Source: an uncultured Prevotellaceae bacterium
GTDB lineage: Bacteria > Bacteroidota > Bacteroidia > Bacteroidales > Bacteroidaceae
Direction: 5' to 3'
Length of the DNA: 64,000 nt
NCBI GenBank assembly: GCA_902792635.1
Contig: CADBAG010000004.1
Location: 89,963 to 153,962, forward strand
Shown here piece by piece: positions 57,497-64,000 of the stretch. The first letter of the stretch is position 1. Every line of letters starts with the position of its first letter. The position numbers and the translations under genes are program-made. The notes beneath the pieces were generated by a model. The model ran no database searches and had not been told where the DNA came from. It saw nothing but the letters and a program-made list of their open reading frames with translations.

Positions 57497-58221
57497 AGCT
57501 GCTCTTCGTCAATATGATAACGGATGTAGCGCTTCTTCATCCATCGGTAGCCGAAGCAGTCGTTGAACGGTCCTGCGAGGCGGTTCCACAGATGATACTT
57601 CGACACACCGGCGATACGCGGATAATGACGCACAGGCAGTTCCTTGAAGCGTGCATGCTCCAAGGCGAAGAGCGCGGGGAGGAAACGGTGCATGCCATTG
57701 AAGAACGGGATGCGCTTGGCGATATCAGTACGCATCACCTTCAGCGGGCACCCTGTGTCCGTGGCCGTGTCGCCCGTCATAGCGCGGCGGAAGCCATTGG
57801 CAATCTTCGACTGCAGTTTCTTGAACACCGAGTCCTTACGCTTGGCACGGATGCCGGTCACTAACTCGTATTCGGGCGCATACTCGAGCAGCAGGTTGAA
57901 ATCCTCAGGATTGGTCTGAAGGTCTGCATCGATATAGCCCATATATTTGCTCTCCACGGTGTCGATGCCCGCTTTCATGGCGGTGCTCAATCCGTGGTTC
58001 TCATTGGATGAGATATAAAAGAAGTCGGGCTGGCGCTGGCATATCTCTTTCATGAGTTTCAGACTGTCGTCGGAAGAACCATCATTGACCAACAGCACAC
58101 ATGCCTTCATGCATGAGGTAGGAAGGAAACGGGACAGTTGCTCTTCCACGCGACTGAGGTTGTCTTGCTCGTTGTAGATAGGTACAACGATGGTAAACTC
58201 ATACTTAGCTGTTTCGTTCAT
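57493..58221 (-). CDS. GT2 polyprenyl-phosphate glycosyltransferase (ArnC/DPM1-like)
   Basis: 242 residues. TIVVPIYNEQDNLSRVEEQL, VNDGSSDDSL, MGYIDADLQTNPEDF (metal site) and TDTGCPLKVMRTDIAKRIPFF match dolichol/undecaprenyl-phosphate sugar synthases. It lacks the C-terminal membrane helices seen in ArnC and GtrB, like DPM1 or the GT-A part only. It should load a sugar onto undecaprenyl phosphate for the ArnT-like enzyme in the same operon. Overlaps the LAB_N gene by four bases. Confidence 0.92.
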   Translation of the reverse strand: MNETAKYEFTIVVPIYNEQDNLSRVEEQLSRFLPTSCMKACVLLVNDGSSDDSLKLMKEICQRQPDFFYISSNENHGLSTAMKAGIDTVESKYMGYIDADLQTNPEDFNLLLEYAPEYELVTGIRAKRKDSVFKKLQSKIANGFRRAMTGDTATDTGCPLKVMRTDIAKRIPFFNGMHRFLPALFALEHARFKELPVRHYPRIAGVSKYHLWNRLAGPFNDCFGYRWMKKRYIRYHIDEEQL

Positions 58222-58231
58222 TATTGTCTTA

Positions 58232-59848
58232 TTATTTTTTGCTTTTGATAAGCGTCACGTAATTGATAAAGTCGGAGGTGTAATGTCTGTCCTTCTTCGG
58301 ATGTTTGTTATCATCATAGCGGTCGATACGCAATGTGTCGACATCCTTCAGGATAGCAGCGGGTATCTCCTGACTCACCGGCTTGCAACTGACGAGAGCA
58401 AACGGCAGATGCTGTCTGACCTCGTTGCTGTCGGCAAGGTTGATCGGCGTGATCTTCCGTCCAGCCTCATAGACGAGTTCTATGCGCTTGTCCTCCTGTT
58501 GCGGATGATAGAAGTTGACACCCTGCAATGCAGCAATGTGGCGTGTGGCACGGATACTGTGCTCCTGAGGATTGCCAAAGAGTCGGCCGATAGGCGCCAA
58601 GAGGAAACACTCAATAAGGATAAAGGCTGCTCCCACGCCATAGGCAAAATGTATGGGACGCATTTCCTTGACTGTATAATAAATAATGTATACGGCAACG
58701 GCCGTGAAGGCGACAGCCAATGCAATGGCCCAGCCTAATGGAAGCCAGTGCATGACGATAGGTGCTATGCCCACTGCTTCCACAATGATTGCTACAATAA
58801 TGCCATTCGTTTTAAACAGATAGCGCGTCACCTTATCTGTGGCCTGACGGACATGCATCAGCAGACAGGCGATCGTCATTGCCGACGGTGCCATGATCGG
58901 GAGGAGGTAACGGATCTTCTTCTCCGGCATCAGTGAGAGCAACACAAGGACAAATAGCGTGAAGGTGATGCTAAACGTATACAGTTTGTTCCGCTCGATA
59001 TGCTTGCGCCAATAGGGTACAAACAGTGCTGCAAGCATGAGGACAGCCCAGATACCTGTCTCGGTGAAGAAGCGCCAATAGTAATACCACGGGCGTACGT
59101 TGTGACCCGTCCACGCCCCCGACTCTTTATGGATGACAGCCTCTACCGCATTCTGCTCAAAGAGCAACAGATAGATGTACCACCACGAGCCCACTGCCAA
59201 GGCGATGAGAATCATCAGGATAAAGCCTCCCCACTTATGGCGGAGCGAACAAGGATAGAATATCGCATAAGCCACGACGGCAGGCAAGAGCAAGGCATAG
59301 AACGATACGGGGCCCTTACTCAAAAACGACAAGCCCATGAACAAGCCCGCTACTGGGAAGTAACGGTACTGATGCGCGGAATGTCCCGACAAGCCCCGAC
59401 ACAGGAAATAGATGGCTCCCATCATAAAGGCATGGCAATAGATATCCCACGTCGCCGTGCGCCCCATGAGCACGATATGATAACACGTGAGGAACACCAA
59501 GATTGTGGCGAAGCCATACGTCCGACTCTGCGACAAGTGTCGGGCAAAGAGATAGAGGAAGAGCGTCCACACGATACCCATCACGCCCGCGGCAGCACGC
59601 TGCGCCGAGAGCGAATCGGGAGCAACCATGCAGATAGCCGCAGCGACCCATGTAGGCAATGGCGGCTTCTCCAAACGCAGTTCTCCGTTCATCGTCGGCA
59701 CGAGCCAGTTGCCTTCATGCGCTATCTCCTGTGCCGTCACGAGGTTGCGCGCCTCCATGATGTCCGTAGGCAGTGCTGCATTGCTCACAAAGAACGTCGC
59801 AATGATGAGCACGACTAAGAACAATCTTGCCTTTAATGTCGTCTTCAT
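58232..59848 (-). CDS. ArnT-like GT83 membrane glycosyltransferase
   Basis: 538 residues with about eleven membrane helices. The first periplasmic loop holds the GT-C signature DIMEARNLVTAQEIAHEGNWLVPTMNG (about 29-55, with Asp and Glu for catalysis), EKPPLPTW, and RTATWDIYCHAF. Homologous to ArnT, which moves 4-amino-4-deoxyarabinose from undecaprenyl phosphate to lipid A. The donor sugar here is not known; lipid A or glycoprotein acceptors are possible. It overlaps the epimerase gene by four bases and lies 10 bases before the GT2 gene. Confidence 0.9.
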   Translation of the reverse strand: MKTTLKARLFLVVLIIATFFVSNAALPTDIMEARNLVTAQEIAHEGNWLVPTMNGELRLEKPPLPTWVAAAICMVAPDSLSAQRAAAGVMGIVWTLFLYLFARHLSQSRTYGFATILVFLTCYHIVLMGRTATWDIYCHAFMMGAIYFLCRGLSGHSAHQYRYFPVAGLFMGLSFLSKGPVSFYALLLPAVVAYAIFYPCSLRHKWGGFILMILIALAVGSWWYIYLLLFEQNAVEAVIHKESGAWTGHNVRPWYYYWRFFTETGIWAVLMLAALFVPYWRKHIERNKLYTFSITFTLFVLVLLSLMPEKKIRYLLPIMAPSAMTIACLLMHVRQATDKVTRYLFKTNGIIVAIIVEAVGIAPIVMHWLPLGWAIALAVAFTAVAVYIIYYTVKEMRPIHFAYGVGAAFILIECFLLAPIGRLFGNPQEHSIRATRHIAALQGVNFYHPQQEDKRIELVYEAGRKITPINLADSNEVRQHLPFALVSCKPVSQEIPAAILKDVDTLRIDRYDDNKHPKKDRHYTSDFINYVTLIKSKK

Positions 59849-60888
59849 GGCCTTAATACATTATCATCGGAGAGGTACCACTGTGCGAACTTCTGGATGC
59901 CTTCATGAAGCGTCACCTGTGGCTTATAACCGATCTCTTGCTCCAAGCGCGACGTGTCGGCATAGGTCTCATAGACGTCACCGGGCTGCATCGGGAGGAA
60001 CTCTTTGACAGCTTTCTTGCCTAAGGCTGTCTCCAACTCATTGATGAAATCCATGAGCTTCACTGGCCGTGAGCAACCGATATTATACACACGATGGGGC
60101 ACGCCAAGCGCACAGTAGTCGGCGATATGATCGTTGAACACCACTTGCAGCGTGCCTTTGACGATATCATCGATATACGTGAAGTCGCGGATCATGTCTC
60201 CGTTGTTGAACACCTTGATCGGTTGTTCCTCACTGATGGCTTTGGCAAAGAGCATCGGAGCCATGTCGGGACGACCCCAGGGACCATAGACCGTGAAATA
60301 GCGCAGGCCCGTCGTCGTGAAGCCGTAGAGCTTACTATAGGCAAAAGCCATGAGCTCATCCGACTTCTTACTGGCGGCATAGAGGCTGACAGGCGTGTCG
60401 ACCTTGAAGTCTTCCTTGAAAGGCACCTTGTCGCAGAGACCATAGACACTGCTCGACGAGGCGAAAATGAGATGCTTCACGCCGTGGTTACGACAGCACT
60501 CCAACAAATTAAGGAAGCCGTTCATATTGCTGCGCATGTAAGCCTGCGGATTCTCAATGGAATAGCGCACACCGGCCTGGGCTGCCAAGTTGATGACCTT
60601 ATCAAACTGCCAACGACTGAACAGACGGTCCATCCCCTCACCATCGGAGATCGACATGCGGATGAAGCGGCAGTGCTCAAAGCGACTGCTCTGACAGATA
60701 TTGCCCTCCCAGCTCGCGTCCTCCGTGGCAATGCCACATTGATTGAGACGCGCATACTTGAGTTTCTCACTGTAATAAGAATTGATGTTATCAATTCCTA
60801 TGACATCGCAGCCGGCCTGCGCCAACGCTAACATCACATGACTGCCGATGAATCCGGCTGCGCCTGTCACCAATATTCTCAGTTGCAT
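59845..60888 (-). CDS. NAD-dependent nucleotide-sugar epimerase (UDP-glucuronate 4-epimerase-like)
   Basis: 347 residues, extended SDR. The NAD loop VTGAAGFIGSH at 7-17, the catalytic SSSSVYG and YAASKKSDELMA (Tyr-x3-Lys), and RYFTVYGPWGRPDMA with the RDFTYIDDIV substrate segment closely resemble GAE-type UDP-glucuronate 4-epimerases (UDP-GlcA to UDP-GalA). It starts nine bases after argS and precedes the ArnT-like gene, so it probably supplies its sugar nucleotide. Confidence 0.93.
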   Translation of the reverse strand: MQLRILVTGAAGFIGSHVMLALAQAGCDVIGIDNINSYYSEKLKYARLNQCGIATEDASWEGNICQSSRFEHCRFIRMSISDGEGMDRLFSRWQFDKVINLAAQAGVRYSIENPQAYMRSNMNGFLNLLECCRNHGVKHLIFASSSSVYGLCDKVPFKEDFKVDTPVSLYAASKKSDELMAFAYSKLYGFTTTGLRYFTVYGPWGRPDMAPMLFAKAISEEQPIKVFNNGDMIRDFTYIDDIVKGTLQVVFNDHIADYCALGVPHRVYNIGCSRPVKLMDFINELETALGKKAVKEFLPMQPGDVYETYADTSRLEQEIGYKPQVTLHEGIQKFAQWYLSDDNVLRP

Positions 60889-60897
60889 AGCAATCTA

Positions 60898-62703
60898 TTA
60901 CATCCTTTCCGGCACCTCGATACCGAGCAGTTCCATTGCGTTCTTGATAATCTTACCCACGTTGCGGGCGAGCTTCAGACGGAACGACTTCTCTGCATCA
61001 GTGTCAGCGGAGAGGATGCTGTAATCGTGATAGAACTGGTTGAAGAGCTTCGTGAGCTCATACGTATAATTGGCAATGCCTGCGGGGTTGTAGTTCTGTC
61101 CTGCATCAGCCACAGCGACCTTGAAGGCGTCGAGCTTCTGGATAAGCTCCACCTCCTTGGCATTCGGTGCATAATCAGTTGCTTCTGCAAGCTTAAGACC
61201 CTCACTCTTACGCAGGATCGACTGGATACGTGCGTAGGTGTACTGGATGAAGGGACCCGTATTACCGTTGAAGTCGATCGACTCAGCGGGGTTGAACAGC
61301 ATATTCTTGCGGGCATCGACCTTCAAGATGAAATACTTCAAGGCACCAAGACCAACGATACGTGCGATCTCCTGCTTCTCAGCCTCGGAGAACTCCTTCG
61401 ACTGTCCGTGCTCCTCGCTTGTCTTGCGGGCGTCACTGATCATGGCTGCGATGAGGTCATCAGCATCGACGACCGTTCCCTCACGGCTCTTCATCTTACC
61501 GTTGGGGAGCTCCACCATACCATAGGAGAAGTGGACAAGATCCTTGCCCCACTTGAACCCGAGACGATCGAGAAGGAGGGAGAGGACCTGGAAGTGATAG
61601 TTCTGCTCGTTACCCACGACATAGATCATCTTGTCGATAGGATAATCGTTGAAACGCATCTCTGCCGTACCGATATCCTGTGTCATATAGACTGTGGTGC
61701 CGTCGGAACGGATGAGAAGCTTCTGGTCAAGGCCTTCTTTCGTGAGGTCAGCCCAGATGCTGCCGTCCTCTTTCTGATAGAAGAGGCCCTTCTTGAGACC
61801 TTCCATAACCTTACGCTTGCCCTCAAGGTATGTGTTGCTCTCATAGTAGATCTTGTCGAAGCTCACGCCGAGCGCCTTATAAGTCTCATCGAAACCGGCA
61901 TAGACCCATGAGTTCATCTTAGCCCAGAGGTCACGGATCTCCTGGTCGCCAGCCTCCCATTTCACGAGCATGTGGTGAGCCTCCTTGATGAGCGGAGCCT
62001 CCTGCTCAGCTTTCTTCTTGGCATCGTCCTCCGACATGCCTTCAGCGATATATTTCTTCTCAAGCTCAGCGCACTCCTCTTTGTAATGCTTGTCGAAGAG
62101 CACATAGAAGTCGCCGATGAGGTGGTCGCCTTTCTTACCTGTCGACTCCGGTGTGCAGCCGTTGCCCCACTTGATCCAGGCGAGCATCGACTTCATGATA
62201 TGAATACCACGGTCGTTGACGATGTTCGTCTTCACCACGCGGTTGCCGTTGGCCTCAAGGATCTTCGCAAGGCTCCAGCCGAGGAGGTTGTTACGCACGT
62301 GACCGAGGTGCAGTGGCTTGTTCGTGTTAGGAGAAGAATATTCCACCATGACGAGCGGAGAGTCTTTCGTCGCGGTCTTCTCACCATAGTGCGGGTCACT
62401 GTCGATGTCGTCGAGCAGACCGAGCCATGCCTCGGGAGCGATGACGAGATTGAGGAAGCCACCTACGGCATTGAACCCGGCCACAGCCTTACAGTCGTTG
62501 ACAAGTTTCTCACCGATCTCCTGTGCCGTATCCTGCGGCTTCTTGTGCGACATCTTCAGGAAGGGGAAGACGACGAGTGTGACGTTACCCTCGAAACCGG
62601 GCTTCGTCTTCTGCAGCTGTATCATCTTCTCAGGAACGTCCTGACCATAGAGCTCTTTCACGGCAGCAATAGCCGATGAGCTGATCTCTTTCTCAATATT
62701 CAT
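60898..62703 (-). CDS. argS: Arginine-tRNA ligase
   Basis: 601 residues, class I synthetase. N-terminal Arg-tRNA synthetase domain, HIGH-like PLHLGHVRNN in SSPNTNKPLHLGHVRNN (about 120-137), a KMSKS-less catalytic site with KMKSREG near 418, and the C-terminal DALR-type anticodon-binding domain. Charges tRNA-Arg. It is the first gene of the six-gene minus-strand operon that continues with the nucleotide-sugar epimerase. Confidence 0.97.
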   Translation of the reverse strand: MNIEKEISSSAIAAVKELYGQDVPEKMIQLQKTKPGFEGNVTLVVFPFLKMSHKKPQDTAQEIGEKLVNDCKAVAGFNAVGGFLNLVIAPEAWLGLLDDIDSDPHYGEKTATKDSPLVMVEYSSPNTNKPLHLGHVRNNLLGWSLAKILEANGNRVVKTNIVNDRGIHIMKSMLAWIKWGNGCTPESTGKKGDHLIGDFYVLFDKHYKEECAELEKKYIAEGMSEDDAKKKAEQEAPLIKEAHHMLVKWEAGDQEIRDLWAKMNSWVYAGFDETYKALGVSFDKIYYESNTYLEGKRKVMEGLKKGLFYQKEDGSIWADLTKEGLDQKLLIRSDGTTVYMTQDIGTAEMRFNDYPIDKMIYVVGNEQNYHFQVLSLLLDRLGFKWGKDLVHFSYGMVELPNGKMKSREGTVVDADDLIAAMISDARKTSEEHGQSKEFSEAEKQEIARIVGLGALKYFILKVDARKNMLFNPAESIDFNGNTGPFIQYTYARIQSILRKSEGLKLAEATDYAPNAKEVELIQKLDAFKVAVADAGQNYNPAGIANYTYELTKLFNQFYHDYSILSADTDAEKSFRLKLARNVGKIIKNAMELLGIEVPERM

Positions 62704-62757
62704 ATTCTGATGCTTTTATTTTATTCGAGATTATATGCGCTATTATATTATTAATGT

Positions 62758-62766
62758 GCAAAGTTA
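62758..62766 (-). promoter_or_regulatory. -7 promoter box of the argS operon
   Basis: TAACTTTGC on the minus strand, start about 62751, leader about 48 bases. Confidence 0.65.
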
Positions 62767-62884
62767 GCAAAATATAAGGGAATAAAGGCAGTCTTTTCCT
62801 ATAATAAATAGTTTTAGCGTGCAATTCTACCTAACGTAATATTATTGTAACGATGCTATCAGTCCTCATATTACAACAAATACG

Positions 62885-62893
62885 TAACTTTGC
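62885..62893 (+). promoter_or_regulatory. -7 promoter box of the GDPD gene
   Basis: TAACTTTGC fits TAnnTTTG; start near 62900 supports the ATG at 62919 and excludes the in-frame ATG at 62853. Confidence 0.65.
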
Positions 62894-62918
62894 AGTACCA
62901 TTTAATAATACACACAAC

Positions 62919-63671
62919 ATGAAAAAACTGATTGCAATGGCGGCCCTCTGCCTCATGACACTCGCTGCTGCCGCACAGACAAAGATCGTAGCCCACCGCG
63001 GCTACTGGGACTGTGCAGGAAGCGCACAGAACTCCATCACTTCGCTGAAACTCGCTGACAAGATAGGATGCTACGGCTCAGAATTTGACGTACATCTCAC
63101 GAAAGACAACGTCATCGTCGTGCATCACGATGACAACGTAGGGAAGATCAATATCCAGAAGTCCAACTACAAGGCGCTGAAGAAATGCGAGCTGAAGAAC
63201 GGTGAGAAGATCCCCACCCTCGAGGAGTATCTCGATGCCGGCAAGGACCTCAGCTGCAAGATGGTGCTCGAAATAAAAATCCAATATTCGCAGAGCCATG
63301 AAGACAGTCTCGTACGTGAGTGCGTTGACATGGTGAAGGCCAAAGGCATGGAGAACCGCATCGTGTGGATCTCCTTCAGCGGCAAGGCCTGTGAACTGCT
63401 CCATCAGCTCCTGCCGAATGCCAACATCCAGTATCTCAATGGCGACTGGGATCCGCAGACGATCAAGGCGAAGGGTCTCAGTGGCATCGACTATGAGAAC
63501 ACTGTCCTCGCCCTTCACCCCGAATGGATCAAAGAGTGCCACGACCTCGGCCTCGTTGTCAATGTGTGGACCGTCAATGACCTCAACGACATCGATGCGT
63601 TCATCAAGGCAGGTGTCGATTTCATCACGACCAACAAGCCGGTGGAAGCAATAAAATTGGCGAAGCCCTAA
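62919..63671 (+). CDS. Secreted glycerophosphodiester phosphodiesterase-like protein
   Basis: 250 residues from the ATG at 62919. Signal peptide about 1-20 (LIAMAALCLMTLAAAAQ). The GDPD barrel shows IVAHRGYWDCAGSAQNSITSLKLA with His26-Arg27, GSEFDVHLTKD (metal Glu and Asp) and VVHHDDNVG, with VLEIKI and the final NVWTVNDLNDIDAFIKAGVDFITTNKP (positions about 213-240). It hydrolyses glycerophosphodiesters to glycerol-3-phosphate and alcohol in the periplasm. QNSI replaces the usual PENT/ENT, as in many Bacteroidetes members. Monocistronic. Confidence 0.94.
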   Translation: MKKLIAMAALCLMTLAAAAQTKIVAHRGYWDCAGSAQNSITSLKLADKIGCYGSEFDVHLTKDNVIVVHHDDNVGKINIQKSNYKALKKCELKNGEKIPTLEEYLDAGKDLSCKMVLEIKIQYSQSHEDSLVRECVDMVKAKGMENRIVWISFSGKACELLHQLLPNANIQYLNGDWDPQTIKAKGLSGIDYENTVLALHPEWIKECHDLGLVVNVWTVNDLNDIDAFIKAGVDFITTNKPVEAIKLAKP

Positions 63672-63783
63672 CCCTTAATCCCTTCCCCAAAGGGGAAGGG
63701 TTGATATGCCTCAAGGGGTGATGCTAACAGGTCCCCGGAGGGGGCCAATCTGGTTAACCAAGACAAGGTAGATAAGGGTGATA
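63672..63783. repeat. C-rich/G-rich hairpin, third variant, with spacer
   Basis: CCCTTCCCC, AAA and GGGGAAGGG (about 63680-63700) form a 9-base-pair stem a few bases after the GDPD stop. The spacer to the CPE that follows holds no other element. Confidence 0.6.
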
Positions 63784-64000
63784 CGACCTCGAAGAGGTCG
63801 AACATGGTTAACCCCAGGTAAGGAGCGCAGCGACGCAACCTGGGGTTAGGACTGGGCTGTTCATCCTGAACGGTCGGCCTCGGAGAGGGCGAACCTTAGA
63901 AGTAACTACTCAGTCTTATGATTAGTCAGATTTTCGAGATGAAGAGTGCCTCGGAGAGGCACACTCTGCATAACCCCAGACAAAGGAGCGATAGCGACTG
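63784..64000. repeat. CPE-14, two elements running off the window
   Basis: h1 CGACCTC/GAGGTCG (63784-63800), h2 CCCCAGGT/ACCTGGGG and a GGCCTC module, then h1 GTGCCTC/GAGGCAC (63946-63962) and the first half of a second h2 (CCCCAGAC...) cut by the window end. All modules are in forward orientation; the inverted arms, if any, lie beyond position 64000. Confidence 0.8.

Overview
The window looks like a chromosomal segment of a Bacteroidales bacterium, most likely Prevotella or a close relative. Evidence: repeated promoters of the Bacteroidetes type (TTTG, 19 bases, TAnnTTTG); weak or absent Shine-Dalgarno sites; Bacteroidetes-typical genes (DUF4290, DUF4369, a PIN/DUF6364 toxin-antitoxin pair, a type IX-like C-terminal tail on a giant secreted protein); the orders yicC-gmk-nadD and DUF4290-murA-rimM ... 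dxr-rseP. The species is inference. There is no phage, plasmid, insertion sequence, rRNA operon or CRISPR array.

Layout. 1-9.7 kb: end of an upstream gene, murQ, an SF1 helicase, a PIN toxin-antitoxin pair, tRNA-Leu, an OmpA/TPR lipoprotein, a thioredoxin-like lipoprotein without its cysteines, a ComM-type ATPase and an alpha/beta hydrolase. 9.7-19.1 kb: a GH35 beta-galactosidase and a glycan cluster (five glycosyltransferases and a Kdo/WaaP-type kinase) interrupted by a YefM/YoeB pair and ending with an orphan DUF2442 gene. 19.5-30.2 kb: a DUF234 ATPase, a four-gene deacetylase-GtrB-GtrA-GT87 module, sucCD, a sialate O-acetylesterase and an alanine/sodium symporter. 30.3-38.2 kb: tRNA-Gln, a 1200-residue surface protein with a small partner, nadD, gmk and yicC. 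38.3-47.2 kb: tsaB, DUF4290, murA, rimM, dxr, rseP and dsbD. 47.9-56.1 kb: cyuA, DUF1893, a papain-like lipoprotein, trpS, a U32 protein, sufE, a SpoU methyltransferase and a PfkB kinase. 56.4-63.7 kb: an argS-led operon with a nucleotide-sugar epimerase, an ArnT-like transferase, a GT2, a LAB_N protein and RNase H, then a GDPD lipase-like gene.

The most striking content is non-coding. From 19 kb onward nearly every gap above about 180 bases holds a composite palindromic element, called CPE here (my label). Each arm carries small hairpins h1 (CCTC/GAGG) and h2 (CCCCAG/CTGGGG), and the two arms are inverted copies of each other. The hairpin stems show compensatory changes between copies, paired arms share private mutations, one CPE is nested inside an unrelated palindromic repeat, and several genes take their stop codons from CPE ends. 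Other repeat classes are two equal 104-base arrays of a 22-base CACGTG unit, three long palindromes with TCACACGGAT ends, C-rich hairpins, and short tandem arrays that begin at stop codons.

Two gene sets each look like a complete polyprenyl-phosphate-sugar pathway for decorating the envelope (21.1-24.5 kb and 56.9-60.9 kb). Together with the 12-19 kb cluster they make envelope glycan assembly the main biological theme. MurA carries Asp in place of the usual active-site Cys, which predicts intrinsic fosfomycin resistance.
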